Made by a program: the position numbers and the translations under genes. The notes below the pieces were generated by a model that saw nothing but the letters and a program-made list of their open reading frames with translations, did not search any database and had not been told where the DNA came from. From assembly GCA_018650285.1 (NCBI GenBank), contig JABIGF010000021.1:62001-126000 (forward strand): a stretch of DNA of 64,000 nucleotides, written 5' to 3'. How positions within the stretch are numbered: the stretch's first letter is position 1; each line of letters begins with the position of its first letter. The stretch is from Methanobacteriota archaeon (GTDB lineage Archaea > Thermoplasmatota > Poseidoniia > Poseidoniales > Thalassarchaeaceae). Shown in pieces: positions 29,027-39,382 of the stretch.

Positions 29027-30865
29027 TCACATCTGTTCTATGGCAACAATCCCAAGACTCTCACATCCTGCTTTGAGTAGAATTCTTGCTGCTTCAGAAA
29101 GAGCAAGATTACGGCTATTGACTTCACCCTCAACTAGAACATGGTTGTCACGATAGAATCTATTGTATTCTGTTGCAAGAGAAAGCAGATATGTGCAAAG
29201 TAGATTTGGTCGGTGACTATCTATTGCACCATTCAACTCTTCACCAAATGTTGCAATTCGTTTCACTAATTCACCTGCAGAGTCTGAAAGGTTGGACCAA
29301 TCACCATATTGTTGCGCTCCATCAATCAACGCGCCAACATCGTGACCTTGAGTAGTTAATTTGCGATTGATTGAACAAGCCCGTGCGTGAGAATACATGA
29401 TGAATGGTGCTGAATCTGATTCGAAACTAAGTGCCTCTTCCCAACGGAAATTTATCCCCTTCTCGGGTGAAACACGGATAATGTTGTACCTTACAGCTGA
29501 CACACCCACCGCCTCGCCAATCTCTGAAATCTGTTCTGCGCTGAGGTCATCTCTCATTTCTGTGACAATTGCCGTCGCCCGTGCAGCAGCCTCATCTAAC
29601 AAATCGTCCATGAAGACTACATTACCCCGACGAGTGCTCATCTTCCCTTCAGGTAACTTTGTGAATGCATAGAATACCACTTCTGGGTTCTTAATCCCTA
29701 ATTCATCTAGAGCGATTCCAACCTGCTTTGATTGCAAACGATGATCTTCGCCAAGAATATTGACTAAACGTTCTGCCTCTTGCCATTTCCACTGATGATA
29801 AGCGATATCACGTGTCGCGTAAAGTGAGGAGCCGTCTCCTCTTCGGAAAAAGAACTTCGTTGACTTGCCCGCAACCCCACGACTCTCAAGTTCAAGGTAG
29901 TGTGCCCCATTTTCTGCTGTTCCATGCAAATCACTGGCACCTAATTTTTCCATAATGACTTCAACTGAACCATCAACAATGAATCTTGATTCCTTAGTAA
30001 ATGAATCAAATGTAATCCCAATACGGTCTAACGTTTCCAACATGCCATCAAGAACTGGTTGGTAGGCTGCTTCGAACTTGTCAAGAACATCAGCATCCGC
30101 CTCTTCAGAGGCTTGGACTAATTTGGTCACACCAATTTCAACAGCAGGGTCATCTGCTTTCAGTAGATTTGCCGCCTGATAATAGCGAACCCTCTGATGG
30201 TCCTGTTTTTCTGGATGAGTTAGGACCTCATCCATATCTTCAGCACCTAATATTTCTGAAACCTTGGCCTCATCCAAGTTGTCAAGAGCCCAGGCCAAGA
30301 TTCCAACCTGCTTCCCCATGTCATCAACATAGTATTCTGCTCGAACATTATCGCCGGCTAGGCGATGCATTCGAACAATAGTGTCACCAAGAATTGCATT
30401 TCTTGACCGCCCAACATGAAATGGGCCATTCGGGTTGGCCGATGTATGCTCTATCAATAGAGACGAGGGGGAGCGGAAATGGCCTACAGATTCTGGTTTG
30501 TCTATTGTTTGAGAGACTACCTGTTCAGCAAGCCATTCTACATCAACATAAAAATTGCAGAATCCTCCTTCACTACCAACTTCTGAGCAACCATCCATAC
30601 TAGTCAATTGGGAAGCAACCCTTTCTGCCAAATCTGCAGCAATATCGTTAGGTGCCCGACCCATAATTTTTGCAAGAGCAAAACATGGAAGAGCTAAATC
30701 TCCTTGGTGAGAATGCCTTGGTGATGCTAGATTTTTGAGTGTACCATCAGGATTTTCATCTCCCATCTCAGTTAGTGCGTCCCAAAGAACCGCGCTAATG
30801 ATTTCACTCAGTTGTCTCATCTCATCAACTCCAAGCCCAACGCAATATGGCAGCCATTCCACCAA
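29027..30865 (-). CDS. argS: arginyl-tRNA synthetase
   Basis: HTSANPNGPFHVGRSRNAILGD (HIGH-type motif), YYVDDMGKQVG, KLPEGKMSTRRGNVV (KMSK-type); start may be internal near 30820. Confidence 0.95.
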   Translation of the reverse strand: MVEWLPYCVGLGVDEMRQLSEIISAVLWDALTEMGDENPDGTLKNLASPRHSHQGDLALPCFALAKIMGRAPNDIAADLAERVASQLTSMDGCSEVGSEGGFCNFYVDVEWLAEQVVSQTIDKPESVGHFRSPSSLLIEHTSANPNGPFHVGRSRNAILGDTIVRMHRLAGDNVRAEYYVDDMGKQVGILAWALDNLDEAKVSEILGAEDMDEVLTHPEKQDHQRVRYYQAANLLKADDPAVEIGVTKLVQASEEADADVLDKFEAAYQPVLDGMLETLDRIGITFDSFTKESRFIVDGSVEVIMEKLGASDLHGTAENGAHYLELESRGVAGKSTKFFFRRGDGSSLYATRDIAYHQWKWQEAERLVNILGEDHRLQSKQVGIALDELGIKNPEVVFYAFTKLPEGKMSTRRGNVVFMDDLLDEAAARATAIVTEMRDDLSAEQISEIGEAVGVSAVRYNIIRVSPEKGINFRWEEALSFESDSAPFIMYSHARACSINRKLTTQGHDVGALIDGAQQYGDWSNLSDSAGELVKRIATFGEELNGAIDSHRPNLLCTYLLSLATEYNRFYRDNHVLVEGEVNSRNLALSEAARILLKAGCESLGIVAIEQM

Positions 30866-32087
30866 AAGCCTGTTTCAAAGTCATTCCTTCTTCTGAATCT
30901 GTTGAAATCAATTTAACATCAGCCGCTGATTGAGTTGCCAATTCAGACAATTCATCCAACAAGTCAATCTCCTTACCTGGGTCTTCACGTACTTGGTCGC
31001 TAGTGGCTTTACAACTTGGGCAATCTGGTATCTCAATGATTCTTTCCACTGACAAAGACCATTCATTCTTGCACTGGCGACAATGAAAGAATACGGTTCT
31101 TTTCCTCAATGACTCTGAAAGTAATAGTGTGTCAACAGCACCTTGGTCAAGTGCAGAGCGAATCATCATCTCACCATAAGTTGCTTTTGGATGCGCCTGC
31201 ATTATCTCTTTGAGAAATCTATCCACAAAAGTGCGTTCTTCTTCCAAGGCGATTTGGTCCATCAAATCGCCAGCATTCTGAACCAACTCGCGCAATCCGC
31301 TTTCATTGGAATAACCGACATCAAACAGCGGCCTTTTGACAATTTTTTGGATTTCATGATGCAAATATCCATTATTAATCACGAAATCTTTGGTGGCACC
31401 TGGTCCACCCACGATAATCCCCTTGAGGTCGGGTAGCATAGGTAACCAATACTCGCAAGCGCGCTCTGTGACCTTCTTGAAGAACTTGTCAGCCGCCTCT
31501 TCAATTAGCCTCTCGAAACGCTGTTGGGACTGTCCACCTTGGCGGTGTTTACTAGGCACAAGACTAGTGATATGCTTCTTGACAAATACCGTACTTCCTG
31601 TCGCCAACCCATACGCCCCCTCACCGCGGTCAATGACCAACAAACCGTACGCTGTACGATTGATGAGCATCTCTTCAAGTTGGGATGTTTCAAATTTATT
31701 GTCACAGCGATATCTGAATGAAGTAAAGGGTTCAGGAGGGTCTTCAATTACGATGGTAGTCATTCTTGACTTATTGTTACCGACGATTACATGGCCGGTA
31801 AAAACGGCGATGCCTTTTTCGCCGGCGTCACGGCGATTTGCCAGCGCCGCTGATGCAGATTCAATCGCATCAATAACATGTTTTCTTGTTAGGTTAGACT
31901 TGATGTTGCGGGCTTGACCAGATTCGTTTGCAAGTTGATGGAGGACATCAGCAACTTGGCGATCAGGAGGGATGATTACAGTTACCAGTTCAGTCCCCAT
32001 TCCTTTGAGTTCCATCAATTCCTCAAGAACACGCTTGAGCCGGAGTTTGGCTGCTTGCTTCTCGGAATCGTCTGCCATCAGAACCAC
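30825..32087 (-). CDS. prf1: archaeal peptide chain release factor aRF1
   Basis: NIKS stop-decoding motif (ARNIKSNLTRK) and GGQ motif (RQGGQSQQRFERL); GGPGATK. Confidence 0.96.
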   Translation of the reverse strand: MVLMADDSEKQAAKLRLKRVLEELMELKGMGTELVTVIIPPDRQVADVLHQLANESGQARNIKSNLTRKHVIDAIESASAALANRRDAGEKGIAVFTGHVIVGNNKSRMTTIVIEDPPEPFTSFRYRCDNKFETSQLEEMLINRTAYGLLVIDRGEGAYGLATGSTVFVKKHITSLVPSKHRQGGQSQQRFERLIEEAADKFFKKVTERACEYWLPMLPDLKGIIVGGPGATKDFVINNGYLHHEIQKIVKRPLFDVGYSNESGLRELVQNAGDLMDQIALEEERTFVDRFLKEIMQAHPKATYGEMMIRSALDQGAVDTLLLSESLRKRTVFFHCRQCKNEWSLSVERIIEIPDCPSCKATSDQVREDPGKEIDLLDELSELATQSAADVKLISTDSEEGMTLKQAFGGMAAILRWAWS

Positions 32088-32219
32088 CTAGTGGTTCTAG
32101 GCGATTGCCAGCGGGTTATCAATCCTTCATCCTCTCCGCTACTGCTTTTCGCAACTTCAATGGGTTTCTTTGACTAATAATAGCGGACGGGCTTATCAAT
32201 TGGCGGCGCCGCCGCCATC

Positions 32220-32933
32220 ATGATGAGTCAAGTCGTCATTGTCGCACTTGGTGGCAGTTTGATGTACGATGGCGACATAATTGATGAAGAATGGATCAAT
32301 GCTGCATCTACAATTGTTGCTCAATCTGCAGCGACTGGAACCAAGATTGGAATTGTCATCGGCGGTGGCTACCGAGCAAGAAAAAATATAGCCACTGCGC
32401 GTGAGTCAGGAACAACTAACACGTTTGACCTTGACCTTGTTGGCATAGAAGCTACAAGATTCAATGCGGCTACCTTTGCAACAGCCCTGAAAACTACTGG
32501 AGCAAGTGTAAATGAGACTATTCCAACGACCACACAATCTGCTGCCGATACATTTGCTACCAATTCAATCGTAGTCATGGGTGGTACCGTGCCAGGTCAC
32601 ACAACAGATGCTGTTTCCATCAACTTTGCAGTTGACAGTGGCGCTAGTAGATGCACTATCGCAACAAATGTCGACTTTGTCTATGATAAAGCGCCACAAA
32701 CAAACCCTGATGCAGTCCCCTTTGAGCAAATGACATTAGCCGAACTGCAAGCCATCGTAGGCCCCCCCGAACACCGAGGAGCCGGCCCAAATGTAGTCAT
32801 TGACCCCATCGGCGTCCAAGTTGCTATAGAACATAGCATAGAGTTGGCATTACTAAACGGGAAAAAACTAGATATTTTAGAAAGTTGCCTCGCTGGAGAG
32901 GATTTTAGAGGCACAAAAATAGAGGTGAAATAA
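32220..32933 (+). CDS. pyrH: archaeal-type UMP kinase
   Basis: VIVALGGSLM, GIVIGGGYRARKNIA, TNVDFVYDKAPQTNPDAVPFEQMT. Confidence 0.88.
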   Translation: MMSQVVIVALGGSLMYDGDIIDEEWINAASTIVAQSAATGTKIGIVIGGGYRARKNIATARESGTTNTFDLDLVGIEATRFNAATFATALKTTGASVNETIPTTTQSAADTFATNSIVVMGGTVPGHTTDAVSINFAVDSGASRCTIATNVDFVYDKAPQTNPDAVPFEQMTLAELQAIVGPPEHRGAGPNVVIDPIGVQVAIEHSIELALLNGKKLDILESCLAGEDFRGTKIEVK

Positions 32934-33232
32934 TGGGTAGAATTGAAGAGAGATTGAAAAAATCAATAGCGATGACTGCAGCCACAACCAAGAAGGTTGT
33001 TCAGAAACTATCAGAGAACCCAAAAAGTTCGAAATATGTCGCTGCTCATCGCCATTGTGTCATTTGCCATACACCCATTCCAATTGACTCTGACCCAGCC
33101 CACTGTGGAGCCCAACCCTGTTCAGATAAACATGCTAGACAAGATAAATCTCGAAAAAGGCTAAACTTGATGATGTATCTATTTCCTGCGATCGCAATCA
33201 TGCTCTTCCTACTCCCATTGTTTACTACGTGA
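32933..33232 (+). CDS. zinc-ribbon + single-TM small protein (DUF2116-like)
   Basis: AHRHCVICHTPIPIDSDPAHCGAQPCSDKHARQDKSRKRLN followed by TM LMMYLFPAIAIMLFLLPLF. Confidence 0.75.
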   Translation: MGRIEERLKKSIAMTAATTKKVVQKLSENPKSSKYVAAHRHCVICHTPIPIDSDPAHCGAQPCSDKHARQDKSRKRLNLMMYLFPAIAIMLFLLPLFTT

Positions 33233-33302
33233 ATCCAATTGGGGAGTTGCAATTGCTCACGCACAAGCGAAGGATTGATTCACCCCGACCTTTACGATTC
33301 CT

Positions 33303-33884
33303 TTGATGATGGTACGCATCATGTCAGCGTTGCCGATGTTTACCGGAGCGTTTTGCATCCTTCTGGTTCTTGTTGGGGCTGTGGGCTATACCGCAGATTC
33401 ATCCACTACTGAAGTCCCAATCCCACCATGTGCACCTGGTTCTGATGATGATTGTGAAATCGGTATGAGCCAAAATAATCTCTCCATCCCCACTCCATTC
33501 ATACTTCTTGATGTCAAAGTCACAATGCAATGGGACCACGGCGACGATGCTTGGATTGGCGTTGTGGATGCTGATGAAATAGACTGGGAAAAATGTGAGC
33601 CTGATGACCAAGGATTGACTGGTTGTACCGCATCTGACTTCAAAATCATTGCTGGTGGACCCGGCTCAGAATCTGGTTTAGAATGGAGTCTTGATCCTGG
33701 GAACACCCGTTTTATCACAGCCGGTCGCGAGAGCACTCTTTCTCTTGAAACAAATGTTGTCACTTATTCCTATAATGTGGGACTCGGCTTATTCCCAATG
33801 TTCATCACTGGAGTTGTAGGGGTTGTCCTCAGCCTTTCTGGTGTACAAATGGCCTTCCCAATTCGTCTACCAAAGAGAGAATGA
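33303..33884 (+). CDS. hypothetical membrane protein (N- and C-terminal TM)
   Basis: 193 aa; hydrophobic segments MFTGAFCILLVLVGAVGY and GLFPMFITGVVGVVLSLSG flank a soluble domain. Confidence 0.65.
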   Translation: MMMVRIMSALPMFTGAFCILLVLVGAVGYTADSSTTEVPIPPCAPGSDDDCEIGMSQNNLSIPTPFILLDVKVTMQWDHGDDAWIGVVDADEIDWEKCEPDDQGLTGCTASDFKIIAGGPGSESGLEWSLDPGNTRFITAGRESTLSLETNVVTYSYNVGLGLFPMFITGVVGVVLSLSGVQMAFPIRLPKRE

Positions 33885-33945
33885 AACAAGATGGCGCGTC
33901 GCGTCGTTGAAGAACTGAGTCCGTTTCGGAGGGGTGAGGATTATC

Positions 33946-34062
33946 ATGTCGGGCTTCAAATGTCACGGTTGTGGAGTTGCAATTTCAATTGAAGGGTTAC
34001 CAAGTACACACTTTGGACACAAAGTCTACTGCACCCGTTGCGGGCATGTATCTGATGCGTAA
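33946..34062 (+). CDS. 38-aa zinc-ribbon microprotein
   Basis: ATG..TAA frame MSGFKCHGCGVAISIEGLPSTHFGHKVYCTRCGHVSDA; two CxxC knuckles; GGAGGGG/GAGG upstream; fills the gap between flanking genes. Below the ORF-track length cutoff. Confidence 0.7.
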   Translation: MSGFKCHGCGVAISIEGLPSTHFGHKVYCTRCGHVSDA

Positions 34063-34064
34063 TC

Positions 34065-35144
34065 TCAGTTGATATCTGAGCGATGCCAGCCCTCGGGCAA
34101 ATTGAGCGGGTCCCCAATATCATCTGCTCCGATTCGTTCGACCAATTCTGCTCGTAATTGTTCAATACCGTAACCTTCTGTTGCAGAAATACAAAGATGA
34201 CCCGAAACCGGATTCACACCTGTATCAATATTTAGCAAGTCAGCCTTGCCATCAACAACAAGAAGTGGAGTTTGAGGCAAAAATGAAGCCACTTCTGCCA
34301 ACAAATTTTGTTGTGACTCCATAGGCGTACCTCCATGTTCAGCAGGGTCTAACAAGAATAATACGATTGAACCAATATGCTCAAGCGCTACAATCGCTTG
34401 CATTTCAATTTTATTTCTTTCATCCATCGGACGGTCTAACAACCCAGGTGTATCCACTAACTGATATCTCCTGCGCCTCTCTGTAAAATGGCCAACATGC
34501 AGTTGCTTAGTAGTGAAAGGATAAGCAGCAACATCAGGTTCATTACTTGAAAGAACACCAATCAATGCTGATTTCCCTACATTCGGCGAGCCAGCAACCA
34601 CAATACATGGTTCAGATGTATCAATTGAGGGGAGTTTTCTAAGTTGGTCACGTGCACGATTTAACCACAACAATGACGGGTTTATTTGGTCAATTATCGA
34701 AGATATGCGCCCATATGCTTCCCGTCTTCGGACATGCATTCCGTCAACATTCATCATTCGGTCAATTTGAGTCTCATATTTCTTAGCGATAGTCATGGCC
34801 TGATTTGAAGCCCATTGCAGATTTGAAAGATGATGGCGATAAGCATCGCATCCTACAGATGCGTTAATCAATGCGCGGTCAAATTCAGATTGTTTATCCA
34901 AAGATGGCCACTTGCTAACATAACCTTTGAGTGTGGCATCCAACACATCGCTGGCAGATTGAATCATTCTAATCATCTGTTTACGAGTCCTAAAGAGGCG
35001 GTCTGAATCATCAACAGAATCTTTTGCTTTTGTAGCTCTTCTAAACGCCTTATCTAGCAACTCATCAGAAAGGAGGACTGTGGGCAATTTTTTCCAAATA
35101 ACGACGGTCACGCAATCTCCTCCTATGCTTGCCGGCTCGCCCAT
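34065..35144 (-). CDS. NOG1-like (Obg/TRAFAC) GTPase
   Basis: Long helical N-terminus then GSPNVGKSALIGVLSS (P-loop), YPFTTKQLHVGHF, DTPGLLDRPMDERNKIE. Confidence 0.9.
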   Translation of the reverse strand: MGEPASIGGDCVTVVIWKKLPTVLLSDELLDKAFRRATKAKDSVDDSDRLFRTRKQMIRMIQSASDVLDATLKGYVSKWPSLDKQSEFDRALINASVGCDAYRHHLSNLQWASNQAMTIAKKYETQIDRMMNVDGMHVRRREAYGRISSIIDQINPSLLWLNRARDQLRKLPSIDTSEPCIVVAGSPNVGKSALIGVLSSNEPDVAAYPFTTKQLHVGHFTERRRRYQLVDTPGLLDRPMDERNKIEMQAIVALEHIGSIVLFLLDPAEHGGTPMESQQNLLAEVASFLPQTPLLVVDGKADLLNIDTGVNPVSGHLCISATEGYGIEQLRAELVERIGADDIGDPLNLPEGWHRSDIN

Positions 35145-35268
35145 CCCCTTTCAATGCAAAGGATTCAAACTAGGGGAGGAAATTGGTAAATTCACAAATT
35201 ATTGACTCGCCACTGAAGGGGTTCTCTTTTCAAGGGTCGAAGTTCTCAGCGCATCAGAGGCGAGAGAG

Positions 35269-35724
35269 ATGGCAGCGAAGAAGAGCAGAAAAAGCAAGGC
35301 GAGTGACCTACCTGATTGGGCAGTATCACTGTGGGAAGATTTAGGAAAACCGAACTTTTCCGAGTTCGAAGATGTCTGCTCGGGCCCATTATTGGATAGA
35401 AGGACTGGCCTTCGCCGTGACGATTTTGTTGAAGTCCTTCTTGATGCAAGATCACTTCAAGGTGATATGGACCCTTGGATGCGAGGGAGATTGATGGGCA
35501 CCAACAAAATTAGCATTGAATTGTTAACACCTGATGGCGGTTACCATTATGTTTCAAGAGATGTAATTGTTGATGTGGTTCTAGTTGCTCACATGCGTGC
35601 AGCCTACATTGATGACAAAGAACTTCTCAAGTATGAAAGAGACGATATGAAACGCCGCAATTCACTACACGAAGAAGTGGAAAAGAGCGCTACTGGCGTA
35701 GATGACAGTCACGTTTGGGGTTGA
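35269..35724 (+). CDS. hypothetical protein
   Basis: 151-aa ORF with Lys-rich start MAAKKSRKSKAS; fits the spacing between neighbours. Confidence 0.6.
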   Translation: MAAKKSRKSKASDLPDWAVSLWEDLGKPNFSEFEDVCSGPLLDRRTGLRRDDFVEVLLDARSLQGDMDPWMRGRLMGTNKISIELLTPDGGYHYVSRDVIVDVVLVAHMRAAYIDDKELLKYERDDMKRRNSLHEEVEKSATGVDDSHVWG

Positions 35725-35728
35725 GGGA

Positions 35729-36070
35729 ATGAGCGCCATGAAAGGCGGTTCAAAAAGGCCACACCCCACAAGGCATCTCTTCATCTGCACCCATGAACGA
35801 GATGTTGATTCGGACAAAGGTTCTTGTTCTGCAAAAGGCAGTTTAAATCTCTTAAAAAAACTGAAGCATGAGGCCAATAACAGAGGGCTAAAAGATGTTC
35901 AAATAAGCCGCTCAGGCTGCCTTTCAAGATGCAAATTTGGTACTACTTGTGTCATTTATCCTGAAGGGACATGGTATTCAGTTGACAACAATGAAGAAGA
36001 CATAATGGCCCTACTTGACCATCTTGAATCAGGGAATAAATCTGCAAGAATTGAAATGATTCTTGATTAG
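35729..36070 (+). CDS. thioredoxin-like [2Fe-2S] ferredoxin
   Basis: RHLFICTHERD...GSCSAKGSLNLLKKLK...ISRSGCLSRCKFGTTCVIYPEGTWYS; likely start ATG 35729 rather than 35702. Confidence 0.8.
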   Translation: MSAMKGGSKRPHPTRHLFICTHERDVDSDKGSCSAKGSLNLLKKLKHEANNRGLKDVQISRSGCLSRCKFGTTCVIYPEGTWYSVDNNEEDIMALLDHLESGNKSARIEMILD

Positions 36071-36232
36071 ATAATATCCAATAATCTCTGATTATTTCTG
36101 CCATCACTAGTGGATATCTTATTGCGAGTAATCAATATCCCACAGGGTGGTTTCAAAATTACACTACCTTAGTCTTATTTACTGTCTTTTACACGCTCTA
36201 TTCACTGGCAATAGCCAGGTTGGCTGATTCTC

Positions 36233-38872
36233 TTGACAGACGCTCGTTTAGTTGAATGGTTTGACGATGTGGACATGAATAATTCAGAGAGTGTCGGTGG
36301 CAAAGGAGCATCACTTGGTGAATTGCACCAGAATCTAACCAAAGCCGGTGTATGTGTCCCAAATGGATTCAATGTCACCGTTGACGCCTTCAAAGAATTC
36401 ATCAATTCGGAGATTCCACCAGCAACTTGGGATAACGTCAGAAATCCAGAAGGTGTTGAAAAAATAAGAGCGGAAGCGATTGGATGCACAACATTAGCTG
36501 ACGCACTGAAAATTTGTCTTGATGGCGCAGACCCAAGTGACCACCTCAACATGCACAGTAGAGCATCATTAGCACGCGCCTTGGTACGAGATACCCCCGT
36601 CCCAGAAATCATCAGACAAGCGATAATTGAAGCATATAGTCAACTTTGTGAAGAATATGGCCAAGGAACAGATGTCGCAGTCCGTTCATCTGCAACAACG
36701 GAAGATTCAGCAGAAGCATCTTTCGCTGGACAATACGAATCGTTTCTCAATGTTAGCGGCGAGAGAGCCGTCATCCAAAAATGGCGGCAATGTGTAGCCA
36801 GCCTATTCACAGAGAGAGCCATTGGCTACCAACTCGAGAAGGGGATGAATCCGCTTGACAGTGCTCTTGCAGTAGTTATCATGAAAATGGCTCGCTCAGA
36901 TAAAGCGTGCTCGGGAGTGATGTTTACCATTGACCCAGATTCGGGCCATCGTGGAGTTATCCACATCGCCTCAGCCTATGGGCTTGGAGAATTAGTAGTT
37001 CAAGGGAGCATCACACCAGATACCTACACCGTATGGAAAGAGGGACTCAAAAAAGGAAAGTTTGCTATCGTTCATCGCTTCCTAGGTAGTAAGGATAGAA
37101 AAATGATTTATGCCGAAGGAACAGTCAATGAAGTAACCACTACTAGTGTAACTCTAGACGAAAGACGATCATGGTCGCTTACTCACAAAGAATGTCGAAA
37201 ACTTGCAGAAATGGCCTTGGCGATTGAAGAACACTACGGCCAACCAATGGATATTGAATGGGCGAAAGATGGATTTACAGAGCAACTATTCATCGTTCAA
37301 GCGCGTCCAGAAACAGTCCATTCTCAAGCAAGCACAGCAAAAATAATCCGTTACAAAATGGAAAGTTCACTGATAAAGAAAATAAAGAAAAGTGGAGGAG
37401 TTCTCGCCACCGGTCAAGCAGTTGGAAAAAGAATTGGGTCTGGCCATGTTAGGTCATATCGCTCCTATGAAGAGGTACTAGAAGGGAAACGCATCATCCG
37501 CAAAACATTATCTGAGGGAATTAGAATTGAAGAAATCCCTCATGAGCAACGTGTCTTTGAAAATGGTGATGTATTGGTAACTGAAATGACGACACCAGAT
37601 TGGGAACCACTCATGAAACAAGCATCTTTGATTGTTACACGAAAGGGTGGAAGAACTTCTCATGCAGCGATTATTGCTCGAGAATTTGGCATTCCCGCAA
37701 TTGTTGGCTGTGCTGAAGCAATGGAACTTGAAAACCTGTCAGAAGTCACAGGTAGTTGTGCAGAAGGTGATACTGGGTATATTTATTCAGGGATACACCC
37801 ATTTGAAATAACGGAAATTGAAGTAGATTCAACTGTTGAATTACAAACCAAAATAAAGTTGAATGTAGGCTTCCCAACAAAGTCACTTGTAGACTCTCAG
37901 TTGCCTGTTGATGGAGTCGGATTAGCACGAATAGAATTCGTTCTTTCAGCAGAAGTAGGTATTCATCCACTCGCCTTTGTACATCACAATGAGTTGAAGC
38001 ACTTCATTGAAACTGGAGAAATTCAAGACTCATTGAAACCTTATTCCGATGCTATTGCAAATGAAGATATTAGTGTCATTTCAAGTGCAGTTGAAGCAGT
38101 TGAAAGACGGGCATGGCTATACAAAGATAAACGTGGATTATTCATTGATAAATTGCGAGAAGGCGTCGGTTTGATTTGCGCTGCATTCCATCCTCGTCCT
38201 GTATTAGTTCGGCTCTCTGATTTCAAGTCAAATGAATATCGAGAACTACTTGGCGGCAGAATTTTTGAGCCGAAAGAAGAGAATCCGATGATTGCTTGGC
38301 GCGGAGCTTCACGATATCTAGACCCTAATTTCAAACCCGCGTTCCAGATGGAACTTGAAGCGATGGCTTCGGTAAGGCACGACTTTGGTTTAGACAATTT
38401 ACAATTGATGGTACCATTTTGCCGCTCACCAGAAGAAGGTGAGGCTGTAAAAAATCTACTCAACGAGCACAATGTGGGACCAGATTCAGATGTGCCACTA
38501 TTTGTTATGGTTGAATTGCCATCAAATGTAATCGACGCTGATAATTTCATCAGCAAAATGGAATTATTCGGAGGTTCAATCGGCTCCAATGATTTAGTTC
38601 AAACAGTTTATGCTGTTTCAAGAGATGATTTAGAAGGATATCAACATCCAGTTGATGCTCGCTCACCTGCTGTGAAATCAATGATTCGTCAAGCAATAAA
38701 CAAATTCAAAGACGCCGGATTAGAAATAGGAATCTGTGGGCAAGCGCCATCTGACTATCCAGAAGAATTCCCCGCATTCCTAATTGAATGTGGGATCACA
38801 AGCATTTCAGTAACACCTGATACTGCTATGGCTGTCCGAATATCTGTTGCAAAAGCCGAGGGGAATCTCTGA
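36233..38872 (+). CDS. ppsA: phosphoenolpyruvate synthase
   Basis: VGGKGASLGEL, AVRSSATTEDSAEASFAGQYESFLN, phosphohistidine region GGRTSHAAIIAREFGIPAIVG, GIGLARIEF-like; TTG start. Confidence 0.95.
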   Translation: MTDARLVEWFDDVDMNNSESVGGKGASLGELHQNLTKAGVCVPNGFNVTVDAFKEFINSEIPPATWDNVRNPEGVEKIRAEAIGCTTLADALKICLDGADPSDHLNMHSRASLARALVRDTPVPEIIRQAIIEAYSQLCEEYGQGTDVAVRSSATTEDSAEASFAGQYESFLNVSGERAVIQKWRQCVASLFTERAIGYQLEKGMNPLDSALAVVIMKMARSDKACSGVMFTIDPDSGHRGVIHIASAYGLGELVVQGSITPDTYTVWKEGLKKGKFAIVHRFLGSKDRKMIYAEGTVNEVTTTSVTLDERRSWSLTHKECRKLAEMALAIEEHYGQPMDIEWAKDGFTEQLFIVQARPETVHSQASTAKIIRYKMESSLIKKIKKSGGVLATGQAVGKRIGSGHVRSYRSYEEVLEGKRIIRKTLSEGIRIEEIPHEQRVFENGDVLVTEMTTPDWEPLMKQASLIVTRKGGRTSHAAIIAREFGIPAIVGCAEAMELENLSEVTGSCAEGDTGYIYSGIHPFEITEIEVDSTVELQTKIKLNVGFPTKSLVDSQLPVDGVGLARIEFVLSAEVGIHPLAFVHHNELKHFIETGEIQDSLKPYSDAIANEDISVISSAVEAVERRAWLYKDKRGLFIDKLREGVGLICAAFHPRPVLVRLSDFKSNEYRELLGGRIFEPKEENPMIAWRGASRYLDPNFKPAFQMELEAMASVRHDFGLDNLQLMVPFCRSPEEGEAVKNLLNEHNVGPDSDVPLFVMVELPSNVIDADNFISKMELFGGSIGSNDLVQTVYAVSRDDLEGYQHPVDARSPAVKSMIRQAINKFKDAGLEIGICGQAPSDYPEEFPAFLIECGITSISVTPDTAMAVRISVAKAEGNL

Positions 38873-38898
38873 CCAATTTCTATTCGAAATGGTACGAT

Positions 38899-39309
38899 TC
38901 AAAGTTTGACTGGGCGTGTTGCACCGCAAGCTTGACACTTGAGAAGAGTAGTACGATCTGCCTTGATGAATCTAGTATCAGGGGCATTACACTGCCCGCA
39001 CAAAACGAATGTTTTCACATAATTGCCTAACTTTTCGCGAATCCTCTTTGGTGGGATTCGCCCCTTGAGAAGAACACGGCGTTCTTCTCTTGAACCTGAA
39101 GTACCCAATTCATTCTGAAGAAAATGATAGATGTGGTTTCCATCACGGTCCATCATATCCACGATATCACTAAAATTGCGGATAATCGTCTGACTGCCTT
39201 CAATCAAGATATCAGGCTCTGGAAGTTTCCAACGTGCTGAAGATGACAAATCCTGAGGGATATTGTCGCGAGCGCGGTTGAGAAGTGACTCATAGTCAAA
39301 GTCTGCCAT
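38899..39309 (-). CDS. translation initiation factor aIF2 beta
   Basis: DFDYESLLNRA...NELGTSGSREERRVLLKGRIPPKRIREKLGNYVKTFVLCGQCNAPDTRFIKADRTTLLKCQACGA; start at ATG 39309. Confidence 0.95.
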   Translation of the reverse strand: MADFDYESLLNRARDNIPQDLSSSARWKLPEPDILIEGSQTIIRNFSDIVDMMDRDGNHIYHFLQNELGTSGSREERRVLLKGRIPPKRIREKLGNYVKTFVLCGQCNAPDTRFIKADRTTLLKCQACGATRPVKL

Positions 39310-39382
39310 TAGATTCGCCGACCTGCGCCCCCCTGTTAAGGGCACCGTTAATTCAACAGCCTATGCGCGCCCCGCCGTAACC

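Noticed and set aside
31390-31917. 175-aa plus-strand ORF opposite aRF1
   Set aside because: aRF1 with NIKS and GGQ motifs is unambiguous on the minus strand.
38041-38589. 182-aa minus-strand ORF opposite ppsA
   Set aside because: Antisense shadow of a well-supported CDS.
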